Positions 1 to 8,811 of a stretch of DNA of 64,000 bases are shown here, in pieces (within the stretch, counting starts at the first letter, position 1; each line of letters opens with the position of its first letter). The position numbers were made by a program, and so were the translations under genes. The stretch is from an uncultured Pelagibacteraceae bacterium (lineage in GTDB: Bacteria > Pseudomonadota > Alphaproteobacteria > Pelagibacterales > Pelagibacteraceae): the NCBI GenBank assembly GCA_902574705.1, contig CACGOM010000001.1:1-64000 (forward strand), given 5' to 3'. A model generated the notes under the pieces. The model did no database searches and had not been told where the DNA came from. It worked only from the letters and a program-made list of their open reading frames with translations.

Positions 1-163
1 TAAAGGTATTCCTGTTGGATCAGTTGCCATAGGTAAAGATGGAGCAATAAATTCGGCTTTATATGCAGCCTCAATCTTAGCAATTAGTGATATGAAAATT
101 AGATTAAAATTAAAACAATTAAGATCTAAACAAACTAAATCTGTTAAAAAAAAACCTAAATAA
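1..163 (+). CDS. purE: PurE, N5-CAIR mutase, C-terminal fragment
   Basis: Only the last ~53 codons are in the window; the open frame runs from base 2 to a TAA at 161-163, followed at once by a second TAA. The segment GIPVGSVAIG followed by an AlaLeu-rich helix fits the end of class I PurE, which converts N5-CAIR to CAIR in purine synthesis. It ends in a lysine-rich tail. It lies 6 nt before purK, the usual purEK order, which supports the call. The 5' part is outside the window. Confidence 0.8.
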   Translation, partial: KGIPVGSVAIGKDGAINSALYAASILAISDMKIRLKLKQLRSKQTKSVKKKPK

Positions 164-169
164 TAAAAT

Positions 170-1216
170 ATGTCAGAACTAACTATTGGAATTTTAGGTG
201 GTGGTCAGCTTGGTAGTTTATTGTGTTTGGGTGCAAAAAAATTAAATATAAAAACAGTTATCTATTGTGATGATAAAGATGCACCTGCACAAATTTATGC
301 AAATGAATTTATATTTGGTGATTATAATGATAAAATAAAAATACAAAATTTTATTAATAAAGTAGATATCGTTACTTATGAATTCGAAAATATTCCTTTT
401 GAAACATTAGATTTAATTAATCAATTCAAAGAAGTTAAACCAAAACCAGCAATAAATAAGATTGTACAGCACAGACTATATGAAAAAGATTTTATAAATA
501 AGTGTAATATTAGCACTACTAGATATGTGTCAATTAAAGAAAAATCTGATCTTAACGCAAACATTAAATTAATTCCTGGACTTCTGAAAACTTGCAGACT
601 TGGTTATGATGGGAAAGGACAATACAGATTAAATAATATTTCAGATTTAGAAAGCTTGAAAATTGATTTTTCTCAGGAATATATTCTTGAGAAAATAATT
701 AATCTTAAAAAAGAATTTTCAATTATATTAACTAGATTTGGTCATTCTATTCACTCTATTTATGAACCAATTGAAAATGAACATGAAAATCAGATATTAA
801 AATATTCAAAAATACCTGCGGATATTGATGAAAACATATTGGCAAAAGCTAAAGATTGGGCATCTATAATTGCTGATGATTTAGATTACGTAGGAACTAT
901 ATGTATTGAGTATTTTATAGATAAAAATGATAATTTATATGTTAATGAAATCGCACCAAGAGTTCACAATTCAGGTCATTTAACAATAAATACATACAAT
1001 ATAAGTCAATTTGAAAATCACATAAGAGCAATATGTGGCTTGGAAAAAAAAGAATTAAAAAAAACATCTAACGCAAAAATGATAAATATTATCGGAGAAG
1101 AAATTGTCTCATATCGCTCAAAAAAATATTCTGATAATGAATTCTTCTTCGATTATGGAAAAAAAGAAATTAAAGCAAATAGAAAAATGGGTCATTTAAC
1201 TGTTATTCAAAAGTAA
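170..1216 (+). CDS. purK: PurK, N5-carboxyaminoimidazole ribonucleotide synthase
   Basis: 348 aa, close to the usual family length. It is an ATP-grasp ligase that carboxylates AIR with bicarbonate and ATP, giving the substrate for PurE. Visible are the N-terminal nucleotide-fold motif GILGGGQLG, the central ATP-grasp segment with RLGYDGKGQ, and the family motif NEIAPRVHNSGH near residues 262-275. The start ATG is 6 nt after the purE stop, so the two are co-transcribed. Cytoplasmic, de novo purine synthesis. Confidence 0.95.
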   Translation: MSELTIGILGGGQLGSLLCLGAKKLNIKTVIYCDDKDAPAQIYANEFIFGDYNDKIKIQNFINKVDIVTYEFENIPFETLDLINQFKEVKPKPAINKIVQHRLYEKDFINKCNISTTRYVSIKEKSDLNANIKLIPGLLKTCRLGYDGKGQYRLNNISDLESLKIDFSQEYILEKIINLKKEFSIILTRFGHSIHSIYEPIENEHENQILKYSKIPADIDENILAKAKDWASIIADDLDYVGTICIEYFIDKNDNLYVNEIAPRVHNSGHLTINTYNISQFENHIRAICGLEKKELKKTSNAKMINIIGEEIVSYRSKKYSDNEFFFDYGKKEIKANRKMGHLTVIQK

Positions 1217-1220
1217 ACGT

Positions 1221-2276
1221 GTGACAAAATTTTTTATTTTTTTATTTATTTTATTAAATTACTCAAATAATTTGTTTGCTATGGACTCAAAGCCATATCA
1301 CCATTTGTCTGATGGAACATTTAGGAATCCAGAAGGTTCACCTGTCAGGGATTCTTCTTTTAATTGGAGTTTTAAAATATTTAATGAAGAAAAGAAAAAA
1401 CTTGATATTACAGTCCCTGATGATCATGTTATTAAAAAGACAGAAGTATTAAGCAATTTAAATAAATATAAAAAAGACAATTATATTGCTTGGATAGGAC
1501 ATGCTACCTTTCTAATAAAATTAGGAAATACAACAATTATAACTGACCCAGTATTTGAAAAAAATATGGGTCCATTAATATTTGGGCCAAAAAGATTTGT
1601 GGATCCTGCTTTAGAATTAAATGAATTACCCGAAGTAGATTTATTTTTACTTACACACAATCACTATGATCATTTAAGTACAAGGACAATTCAAAGATTT
1701 CCTTATAAAAAAACTAAAGTGCTTGCGCCATTAAAATTAGGAAAATATTTCACACGTAATGGTTATCGGGATGTAGATGAAATGGATTGGTACGATGAGA
1801 TCAAAATAAATGATCTAAAAGTCACTCTTGTGCCAGCTGTGCATTGGTCAAAGAGAAGTTTATGGGATACAAATAAAACACTTTGGGGTAGCTTCATTAT
1901 TGAATATCAGGGTATGAAAATATTTTTTGCTTGTGATACTGGATATGGAAACATTTATAAAGATCTGGGAAAAAAATATGGACCAATAGATTTAACACTA
2001 ATAAATATTGGAGCATACAACTTTTATCCAATGGCTCCCGTTAAAGATAAATCAATATATCATACAAATCCCGAAGAGGCTCTACAAATAGGTAAAGATT
2101 TGAATAGTAAAAAAATGTTAGGAATGCATTGGGGAACTGTTGTTTTATCTTTAGAGCCAATTATGGAACCAGCAAAAAGATTTAAGGACTCAGCCAATCA
2201 ATTTGGATACCATCCTGATGATGCTATTATATTTAAAATTGGACAAGTAGAACCGATAGAAAAAATATTAAAATAA
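1221..2276 (+). CDS. Exported metallo-beta-lactamase-fold hydrolase (NAPE-PLD/UlaG-like)
   Basis: 351 aa from a GTG start 4 nt after purK. Residues 1-20 form a signal peptide ending NLFA, so the protein is probably periplasmic. The metal-binding motif THNHYDH is at 145-151, preceded by WIGHATFLI and a TDPVF/FGPKRF segment that is typical of the N-acyl-phosphatidylethanolamine phospholipase D-like branch. A later MHWGT supplies another metal-ligand histidine. The family includes phospholipases and lactonases; the natural substrate cannot be read from sequence. It abuts the convergent yedK by one base. Confidence 0.75.
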   Translation: MTKFFIFLFILLNYSNNLFAMDSKPYHHLSDGTFRNPEGSPVRDSSFNWSFKIFNEEKKKLDITVPDDHVIKKTEVLSNLNKYKKDNYIAWIGHATFLIKLGNTTIITDPVFEKNMGPLIFGPKRFVDPALELNELPEVDLFLLTHNHYDHLSTRTIQRFPYKKTKVLAPLKLGKYFTRNGYRDVDEMDWYDEIKINDLKVTLVPAVHWSKRSLWDTNKTLWGSFIIEYQGMKIFFACDTGYGNIYKDLGKKYGPIDLTLINIGAYNFYPMAPVKDKSIYHTNPEEALQIGKDLNSKKMLGMHWGTVVLSLEPIMEPAKRFKDSANQFGYHPDDAIIFKIGQVEPIEKILK

Positions 2277-2277
2277 A

Positions 2278-2901
2278 TTAATGTATTTTTTGAATTAAAG
2301 ATATAGAGTTATTTGTAGGTTTATTAACATCTTTTGAAATTTCATAGAATTCTAAATTAGGCTTATTTGCATCTTTTAAAAAATTTGAACCATCTATTTG
2401 TAAGTTCAAATAATTATTAATATCCTTTTCATTTAAAATTACAGGCTGTCTATGATGAATTTTGTTTATATTTTCTGATGCTTGTTCAGTAATTAAACAA
2501 AATTCATTGTCCGCAAAAATTCCTGCAATAAACATCATTTTTTTATCATCTCTTAAAAAATAAAAAGGTGTTTTTTCCTTACCATCTCTTTTCCATTCAT
2601 AAAATCCATCAGCAACAGCAATACATCTGTGAATTTTAATATGTTTTTTAAAAGAAATTTTTTCATCTATTGTTTCCAGTCTTGCATTAATCAGTGGTTT
2701 AAAATCTTTTTGTTTTGACCATGATGGTACTATACCCCATTTAAGCAACTCTAGCGTGTTTCCATTGGTGTATTTTTTAATAACAGGAAGATTTTGTGTT
2801 GGGTGAGCATTATAATTTTCCATATCCTCTACCTTAATTGCCGTCTTAACAATTCCTTTTGTTTTAGCGACAGGATTGGTGACTACAAATCTTCCACACA
2901 T
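2278..2901 (-). CDS. yedK: SRAP-domain protein YedK/HMCES family
   Basis: 207 aa. SRAP proteins shield abasic sites in single-stranded DNA by forming a thiazolidine crosslink through Cys2 after Met removal. Seen here: MCGRF at the N-terminus (Cys2), NARLE (Asn72), YEW (Glu102) and HHRQPVIL (His149-His150), the full active-site set known from E. coli YedK. Length fits the family. It is convergent with the upstream hydrolase gene and divergent from the GNAT gene. Cytoplasmic, DNA-damage tolerance. Confidence 0.92.
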   Translation of the reverse strand: MCGRFVVTNPVAKTKGIVKTAIKVEDMENYNAHPTQNLPVIKKYTNGNTLELLKWGIVPSWSKQKDFKPLINARLETIDEKISFKKHIKIHRCIAVADGFYEWKRDGKEKTPFYFLRDDKKMMFIAGIFADNEFCLITEQASENINKIHHRQPVILNEKDINNYLNLQIDGSNFLKDANKPNLEFYEISKDVNKPTNNSISLIQKIH

Positions 2902-2951
2902 AAAAAAATTCTTTGTTTAATTTATTTTTAGATTATATGTTTTTCAGATTT

Positions 2952-3407
2952 ATGAAATCAATAGAAAATAACTTTGATAATCCAAGAGTAAACACACTTT
3001 TACATTATCATTTTTATCAGCTCAGATCTAATTCACCTGAAGGAAGCACGCATGTTTTAGATATTGAAGGCTTAAAAGTTTCTAGTATCAAATTTTGGAG
3101 TGTTTGGGATGAAGATAAGCTAATTGGATGTGGTGCTTTAAAATTTTTAGAAAAAGATCATGGAGAATTTAAATCTATAAGAATAGCGGATGAATTTAGA
3201 AACATGGGATATGGTATTAAACTACTAAATATTTTAATTATTGAAGCCAAAAAAAACGGTATTAAAAAAATAAGTTTAGAGACTGGTGCGGGTAATTTTT
3301 TTAAACCTGCTAGAAAACTTTTTGAAAAAGCAGGATTTAAAATTTGTGGACCGTTTGCACATTATAAAATAGATCCTAACTCGTGCTACTTTTCCAAAAA
3401 AATATAA
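2952..3407 (+). CDS. GNAT-family N-acetyltransferase
   Basis: The ORF track starts at 2913, but the hydrophobic first 13 residues look non-native and overlap the likely promoter shared with yedK; the internal ATG at 2952 gives 151 aa beginning MKSIEN. The acetyl-CoA binding signature RNMGYGIKLLN sits mid-protein, followed by a LETGAGNFFKPARKLFEKAGF segment as in PaiA/YhfO-type GNATs. Substrate unknown. The next gene starts 4 nt downstream, so the two form a small operon. Confidence 0.75.
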   Translation: MKSIENNFDNPRVNTLLHYHFYQLRSNSPEGSTHVLDIEGLKVSSIKFWSVWDEDKLIGCGALKFLEKDHGEFKSIRIADEFRNMGYGIKLLNILIIEAKKNGIKKISLETGAGNFFKPARKLFEKAGFKICGPFAHYKIDPNSCYFSKKI

Positions 3408-3411
3408 TTAA

Positions 3412-3846
3412 ATGAAAAAAAATATTGAAAAGCCATATGTACTTTATGTTGCTGAATTAATTTACCTCGAAATATTAAAAATTAAAAAAAAAAATAATTT
3501 AAATAATATAGATGCATTCGAAAGATTTATTGGATCTGAAATATTTAAAAAAATAAGTTCAGGAAAATTTCATGATGATTGGCTTCATGATCTTAGAAAA
3601 AATAATTTTGTTGATCAAGCTAGTGGTAAAAAAATACCATTAGAAACCTTAAGGTTACTTGAAATTCAAAAAGATTCTATGATCAAGCAATTAATACAGT
3701 ATCCAGATCTATACTATGCAAAAAGCCAATTTCCATTAGAAATTTCACAAAGGGCATTTGATCATCTGTGGAGGATATGTGAAAGTTATGAATTATGGTG
3801 TAAAGAAACAGGACAAAAAAATTTGATACAATTAAATTTAATTTGA
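3412..3846 (+). CDS. Conserved hypothetical protein, 144 aa
   Basis: Not recognised. Soluble, charged protein with no signal peptide or membrane segment; the first half is rich in Lys, Ile and Asn. The C-terminal half carries several Trp and Cys residues (HLWRICESYELWCKETG). It starts 4 nt after the GNAT gene, suggesting joint transcription, and its 3' end overlaps the convergent lipoprotein gene by 9 nt. Codon use matches its neighbours, so it is a real gene of unknown function. Confidence 0.6.
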   Translation: MKKNIEKPYVLYVAELIYLEILKIKKKNNLNNIDAFERFIGSEIFKKISSGKFHDDWLHDLRKNNFVDQASGKKIPLETLRLLEIQKDSMIKQLIQYPDLYYAKSQFPLEISQRAFDHLWRICESYELWCKETGQKNLIQLNLI

Positions 3847-4176
3847 ATTTATTAAATTTCTTGTTTTTTTTATATTATTTTCCAACAATATTACTAGCTG
3901 CTTGTTTTTAATATTAGTTTCTAACATTGATGATAATTGATTATTAATCTTTTTATCTATATTTTTAATATGTTGTTCTTCTACTTTTTTTGCTATGAAC
4001 TGGTGAGTTTGCATTCCAGTTTCTTCTTCTACTGCCTTATTGGTTACAAACGCTCCGAAAGCATGACCAGCATTTCCTGTAGACACTAAAGTCATTGTGG
4101 GGCCAATCATAGCTGTGCTTTGAAAACAACCAGTTAGAAAATTCAATAAAATCAAACCTAAAAATATTTTTTTCAT
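3838..4176 (-). CDS. Small lipoprotein, hypothetical
   Basis: 112 aa. The N-terminus MKKIFLGLILLNFLTGC is a lipoprotein signal with a lipobox ending at Cys17, so the mature protein is lipid-anchored. A short Gly/Ala-rich hydrophobic stretch (GPTMTLVSTGNAGHAFGAF) is followed by a Lys/Gln-rich, probably helical C-terminal half. I do not recognise the family. It stands alone on the minus strand, overlapping the end of the plus-strand gene by 9 nt. Confidence 0.6.
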   Translation of the reverse strand: MKKIFLGLILLNFLTGCFQSTAMIGPTMTLVSTGNAGHAFGAFVTNKAVEEETGMQTHQFIAKKVEEQHIKNIDKKINNQLSSMLETNIKNKQLVILLENNIKKTRNLINSN

Positions 4177-4285
4177 TCCCTTTTAAAACAATGCATATTT
4201 TTAGATTCAACTCAATAGAGAAGTTTTTAATTTGCCTACTTTGGACAATAACTTTATTATTGTAAAATAATAATTATTATACGTT

Positions 4286-4969
4286 ATGATTTTTGAACAA
4301 CTATTTGATAAAACCTCTTCTACTTATACATATTTAATTTCATCTGGCAAAGGTAGAGAGGCGTTAATAATTGATCCAGTATTGGATCACGTTGATAGTT
4401 ATATAAAAATATTAGATAAACTTAATTTAAAACTTGTTAAAGTAATTGATACCCATATTCATGCAGATCATATTACCGGAATGTCAGAGCTAAAAAATAA
4501 AACAAATTGTGAAACAGTTATGGGCGATAAAACACCAGCAGAAATAGTTTCTATTAAAATTAAAGACCAGGAAAATATTAGTATCGAAAATATTAAACTG
4601 AAAGCTATATATACACCAGGTCATACCTATGAAAGTTTCAGTTATTGTATGGAAGATAGAGTATTTACTGGCGATACGTTATTAATTGGTGGAACTGGTA
4701 GGACCGATTTTCAAAATGGGAATCCCTATGACTCTTATAATTCGTTGTTCAACATTTTATTAAAATTACCTGGTAAAACAAAAGTTTATCCTGCTCATGA
4801 TTATAATGGTAAGTTTTTTAGCACTATAGAAAATGAAAAAAAAAATAATCCTAGACTACAGGTTAATTCAGCTGATGAATATGCTGAGATTATGAATAAT
4901 TTAAATTTACCAGATCCAAAATTAATGGATATAGCAATACCTAGAAATTTAAAGCTGGGTGCTAAATAA
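4286..4969 (+). CDS. ETHE1-like persulfide dioxygenase (MBL fold)
   Basis: 227 aa. Metallo-beta-lactamase fold with THIHADH at 56-62, YTPGHT, the TGRTDFQNG segment and VYPAHDYNG. The last two are hallmarks of the ETHE1/persulfide dioxygenase branch rather than of glyoxalase II. ETHE1 enzymes use mononuclear iron to oxidise glutathione persulfide to sulfite. It has no signal peptide, so it is cytoplasmic. It is convergent with soxG with a 1 nt gap. A plain glyoxalase II-like hydrolase is the alternative. Confidence 0.78.
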   Translation: MIFEQLFDKTSSTYTYLISSGKGREALIIDPVLDHVDSYIKILDKLNLKLVKVIDTHIHADHITGMSELKNKTNCETVMGDKTPAEIVSIKIKDQENISIENIKLKAIYTPGHTYESFSYCMEDRVFTGDTLLIGGTGRTDFQNGNPYDSYNSLFNILLKLPGKTKVYPAHDYNGKFFSTIENEKKNNPRLQVNSADEYAEIMNNLNLPDPKLMDIAIPRNLKLGAK

Positions 4970-4970
4970 A

Positions 4971-5549
4971 TTATATTGATTTAAAACCAAATTCTAAACA
5001 TGCATCAGTTATAGAATGATAAAGAGACTCTCCAAAACTTCTTAGTCCTAAAATTCTTATTATTTTTGGATTATTAGATACAAAATCTATAGTTATGGTA
5101 ATACCATTATAAACAGTATTTGCGCAATCACCCTCGTTAAGTTTATTGATGTCAAGTGGTGAACCTTTTTTTAAAACTTCGTAAATCATATCTCCTTCAA
5201 TTTCAATTATACATCTAGAATGTGATAAATTGGTAATTGCAAAATCTTGATCGTCAAAATTTTCTAATTCAGGGATTAAATTTTTTGTAGAAAATACAAA
5301 CCAGTTTTCTGGTCCCATCCAAATTATTCTAGTAGATGAACTGCTTGAGCTATGTAAATTTTTTGGTAGACTGACACCATCTATTTTCAAATTAGAAATA
5401 TCTTGCTTAGATTTTTTATGTTTTACGATTTGAAATAAATTTATATTTTTAATCTCTTTTATTTTAATTAAATTAGTTTCATTTTTGTCTTGGAAGTCTC
5501 CAAATAATCCTAATTTATGAACTTTATTTAAAGATGAAATACTACTCAT
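4971..5549 (-). CDS. soxG: Sarcosine oxidase gamma subunit (or MgdD-like)
   Basis: 192 aa, last gene of the soxBDAG set. The gamma subunit has a small aminomethyltransferase-like fold that packs on the alpha subunit of heterotetrameric sarcosine oxidase. Visible are the conserved WMGPENW segment, LSHSRCIIEIEG, and a KKGSPLDIN motif. Its start overlaps the soxA stop by 4 nt (ATGA), so translation is coupled. The same fold is used by N-methylglutamate dehydrogenase subunit D, which cannot be told apart by eye. Confidence 0.85.
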   Translation of the reverse strand: MSSISSLNKVHKLGLFGDFQDKNETNLIKIKEIKNINLFQIVKHKKSKQDISNLKIDGVSLPKNLHSSSSSSTRIIWMGPENWFVFSTKNLIPELENFDDQDFAITNLSHSRCIIEIEGDMIYEVLKKGSPLDINKLNEGDCANTVYNGITITIDFVSNNPKIIRILGLRSFGESLYHSITDACLEFGFKSI

Positions 5550-8542
5550 GATCTTACTCTTTTTCCCTCATGGTCAACGTAATGGGAAGAAATTACTTCC
5601 ACTTCGATAGATTTATTTTTTAATGGAGATACAGCAAAAAGTTTTTTTCCAATCATATTTTTTCCGTTTTTCAAAATTGCTAGCGAAAAAGGATTGTTAT
5701 TTTCAACACTCCAACACGAAGATGAAACATGCCCTAATTTTGGATTTGGTAACTTAGCATTTTTATCTTCAACTAGATGTGATCCCTCTGGAATACTTGT
5801 TTTTCTATCAGTTGGTATTAATCCTACAATCTTCTGTCTATCTGATTGCGTAAAAGCTGATTTTGTCAGAGATCTTTTTCCAATAAAGTCTTTTTTCTTT
5901 GAAACCATTCCATCAAGTGATACGTCATAAGGTATAGTTCTTCCATCTAACTCGGGTCCTGCAACATGCCCCATTTCTATTCTTAACGTCGACAATGCTT
6001 CTGTTCCATATGGTTGTATTCCAAATTCCTTTCCTATCTCCATCATTTTTTCCCACATAAACATTCCATGGTCTGACTGGACATTTATTTCATAAGCAAG
6101 TTCTCCTGAAAAAGAAATTCTAAAAATTTTTGCTGGTACACCAAATAAGTCTGCCTCTTTATAACCCATGAATGGTAATGTTTCATTTGATACATCTATA
6201 TTTGGAAAAAGTTTTGCTAATACTTCTCTTGATTTTGGCCCAGCTAAAGCTGCTCCTGCCCATTGTTCAGTTGTCGAAACAACATTAACGTTGAGATCAG
6301 GCCAAACTATCTGAAGATAATATTCCAAATGCGATAATACATTTGCTGCCTGAGCGGTTGTCGTAGTCATATGATAATGATTTTCAGATATTCTTGTTGT
6401 TGTGCCATCGTCCATCACCATACCGTCTTCTCTGAGCATTACACCATATCTTGCTTTTCCAACAGGAAGTTTCATCCAAGCATTTGTATAAACTCTATTT
6501 AAAAATTCAGCCGCGTCTGGGCCTTTAACATCAATTTTTCCTAAAGTAGTAACATCACATATACCTACTTTTTCTCTCACATTCTTTGCTTCACGTTTTG
6601 CAGCCTCTAACATTGTTTCATTTCCAATTTTATAATATCTTGGTCTCTTCCATGCCCCTGCATCAACAAATATTGCATTATTTTTTTCATGCCACTCATG
6701 CATTGGTGTTAATCTTGTTGGCATAAAATGTTTTCCCACCTCTCTTCCAACAATTGTACCGATAGTAACTGGTGTAAACGGAGGTCTAAAAGTAGTGTGG
6801 CCAACTTCTGGAACTATTTTATTTTCAATATTTGAGACTAGCTGTAAACCATTTAGGTTACTTGTTCTTCCTTGGTCAGTTGCCATTCCAAGAGTAGTAT
6901 ATCTTTTTACATGCTCTATTGATCTATAACCTTCTCTTAAAGCAATTTCTATATCTGTTACTGATACGTCATTTTGAAAATCAACAAATCTTTTCGCTTT
7001 AATATTTTTTGGTAATGGAGAGCACCAAAATTTGTCATGCGCTTTATGATTTTTTTCGTTCACATTAGGAACTTGAATATCTATTTCTTTATTGTTTATT
7101 TTTTTGGAAGCTGCAGTTCCTGCTTTAAAACCTGCATTTAAAGTGCTACCAAGGGTAAAATCCCCATTAGCTGCACCAACAGTTACTTCATTTTGTTTTG
7201 ATTTATCCGGAATAAAAGCATCTATTTCTTTTTTAAACTTTAATTTGTTTCCTGATTGCGATGCTAAGTGAACAGATGGTGTCCAAAAACCAGAGACGCA
7301 AATACAATCACACTCTACAATATTTGTATTTTTATATTCTGATTTATTTTCATTTAATTCTCCAATTAAAGCAGAATTTACTTTTTTATAGCCATTCGCC
7401 TTTATAACCGCATGATTGAACTTAATCTTTATTCCTTTATTTTTTGCTTCATTTACTAGTTCTGAATTTTGTTCTTCTCTGCTGTCAATGACTAAAGGAT
7501 CAACTCCGTTATTTTTAAATTCGATTGCAGTTTCGTATGCACTGTCATTATTCGTAAATATCAAAGGTTTTGTTCCAACAAGAACTCCATAAACTTTCAT
7601 ATATTCTTTTGCACCTGACGCTAACATTACTCCAGGGGTGTCGTTGTTTCCAAAAACAATTGGTCGTTCTATTGAACCCGTTGAAAGGATAACCTCTTTG
7701 CATCTTATGTACCAAAGCCTTTGTCTAGGGGTAAATTTGGATTTTTTTTCTAAGTGATCACCTACTCTCTCAAACATAACTAGCATGTTATGATCGTAAT
7801 AACCAAATACTTGTGATCTATTTTTTATTGTAACATTCGGCATTTCTTTCAATTCTGAAATAATTTTATCTGCCCAATCTTTTCCAGATAAATTATCAAT
7901 GCTAACGTCATCAGTTAATAAAGAACCTCCAAATCTATGTTTATCCTCTGCCAAAATAACTTTTGCCCCACTTTTTGCTGCGGCGTATGCACTTGAAAGA
8001 CCAGCGGGACCTGAGCCTGTAACTAGCAAATCACAATATTCAAATTTATGTTCATACCTTTCTTTGTCTTTCTCGATAGATGCAACTCCAAGACCCGCCG
8101 CTTTTCTTATAAATGGTTCATAAATTCTATACCAAAAGCTTTTTGGCCACATAAATGTTTTGTAATAAAATCCAGCTGGAAAAAATTTATTTAATAAATT
8201 ATTTATTGCACCTATGTCAAATTTCACTGAAGGCCAGCAGTTTTGACTAGTTGCTGATATTCCCTCTACTAATTCTATTTCAGTTGCATTGACGTTTGGC
8301 TCTGAGTGTCCATTAAGAAGAACTTGCAGTTTCGCATTAGGCTCATCAACGCCAGCTGCAAAAAAACCTCTTGGGCGATGATATTTAAAACTTCTTCCGA
8401 TTAAATGAATACCGTTTGCTAAAAGAGCAGAAGCAAGTGTGTCTCCTTCAAAGCCTGTATAGTTTTTTCCATTAAATTTAAAATTAATTAATTTCTTTCT
8501 ATTAATGTAACCTTTATCTTTTATTCTATATGCTTGTGACAT
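5546..8542 (-). CDS. soxA: Sarcosine oxidase alpha subunit (or MgdC-like)
   Basis: 998 aa, the usual length. In order: an N-terminal ferredoxin-like domain (about 18-75), a dinucleotide-binding oxidoreductase domain starting at about 170 with TGSGPAGLSSAY, and a C-terminal GcvT-like tetrahydrofolate domain from about 600 (CDVTTLGKIDVKGPDA; GTEALSTLRIEMGH). The complex demethylates sarcosine to glycine and passes the carbon to THF as 5,10-methylene-THF. Its first base overlaps the soxD stop and its end overlaps soxG by 4 nt. N-methylglutamate dehydrogenase has the same layout and would fit the island. Confidence 0.92.
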   Translation of the reverse strand: MSQAYRIKDKGYINRKKLINFKFNGKNYTGFEGDTLASALLANGIHLIGRSFKYHRPRGFFAAGVDEPNAKLQVLLNGHSEPNVNATEIELVEGISATSQNCWPSVKFDIGAINNLLNKFFPAGFYYKTFMWPKSFWYRIYEPFIRKAAGLGVASIEKDKERYEHKFEYCDLLVTGSGPAGLSSAYAAAKSGAKVILAEDKHRFGGSLLTDDVSIDNLSGKDWADKIISELKEMPNVTIKNRSQVFGYYDHNMLVMFERVGDHLEKKSKFTPRQRLWYIRCKEVILSTGSIERPIVFGNNDTPGVMLASGAKEYMKVYGVLVGTKPLIFTNNDSAYETAIEFKNNGVDPLVIDSREEQNSELVNEAKNKGIKIKFNHAVIKANGYKKVNSALIGELNENKSEYKNTNIVECDCICVSGFWTPSVHLASQSGNKLKFKKEIDAFIPDKSKQNEVTVGAANGDFTLGSTLNAGFKAGTAASKKINNKEIDIQVPNVNEKNHKAHDKFWCSPLPKNIKAKRFVDFQNDVSVTDIEIALREGYRSIEHVKRYTTLGMATDQGRTSNLNGLQLVSNIENKIVPEVGHTTFRPPFTPVTIGTIVGREVGKHFMPTRLTPMHEWHEKNNAIFVDAGAWKRPRYYKIGNETMLEAAKREAKNVREKVGICDVTTLGKIDVKGPDAAEFLNRVYTNAWMKLPVGKARYGVMLREDGMVMDDGTTTRISENHYHMTTTTAQAANVLSHLEYYLQIVWPDLNVNVVSTTEQWAGAALAGPKSREVLAKLFPNIDVSNETLPFMGYKEADLFGVPAKIFRISFSGELAYEINVQSDHGMFMWEKMMEIGKEFGIQPYGTEALSTLRIEMGHVAGPELDGRTIPYDVSLDGMVSKKKDFIGKRSLTKSAFTQSDRQKIVGLIPTDRKTSIPEGSHLVEDKNAKLPNPKLGHVSSSCWSVENNNPFSLAILKNGKNMIGKKLFAVSPLKNKSIEVEVISSHYVDHEGKRVRS

Positions 8543-8808
8543 TAAATTTGTTCATCCATTTTTGCAGTTTTAAAAATTTCATGAGTTGCTGTATCTCGTT
8601 GTACTTTAAACCATTGTCTACAACCAGAAACGTGGTGCCAAAGCTCTATATGTTTTCCCCTTAAACTTTTTCTGTTATAAACAAAGTCATCCCATTCATT
8701 ATTTGAAATTTCTTTATTTAATTCAGGTCTTTTTACTGAAGCATCTCCACCATATGCAAATTCATTTTGTGATCTCATTCCACAGAAAGGACACTTAATA
8801 TAAAGCAT
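8542..8808 (-). CDS. soxD: Sarcosine oxidase delta subunit (or MgdB-like)
   Basis: 88 aa, zinc-binding small subunit. The likely zinc ligands Cys6, Cys9 (CPFCG), His59 and Cys63 are all present and at the spacing known for heterotetrameric sarcosine oxidases. It starts 3 nt after soxB and shares its last base with the soxA start, so it is made with the other subunits. It has no catalytic role itself and stabilises the complex. Confidence 0.9.
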   Translation of the reverse strand: MLYIKCPFCGMRSQNEFAYGGDASVKRPELNKEISNNEWDDFVYNRKSLRGKHIELWHHVSGCRQWFKVQRDTATHEIFKTAKMDEQI

Positions 8809-8811
8809 AAA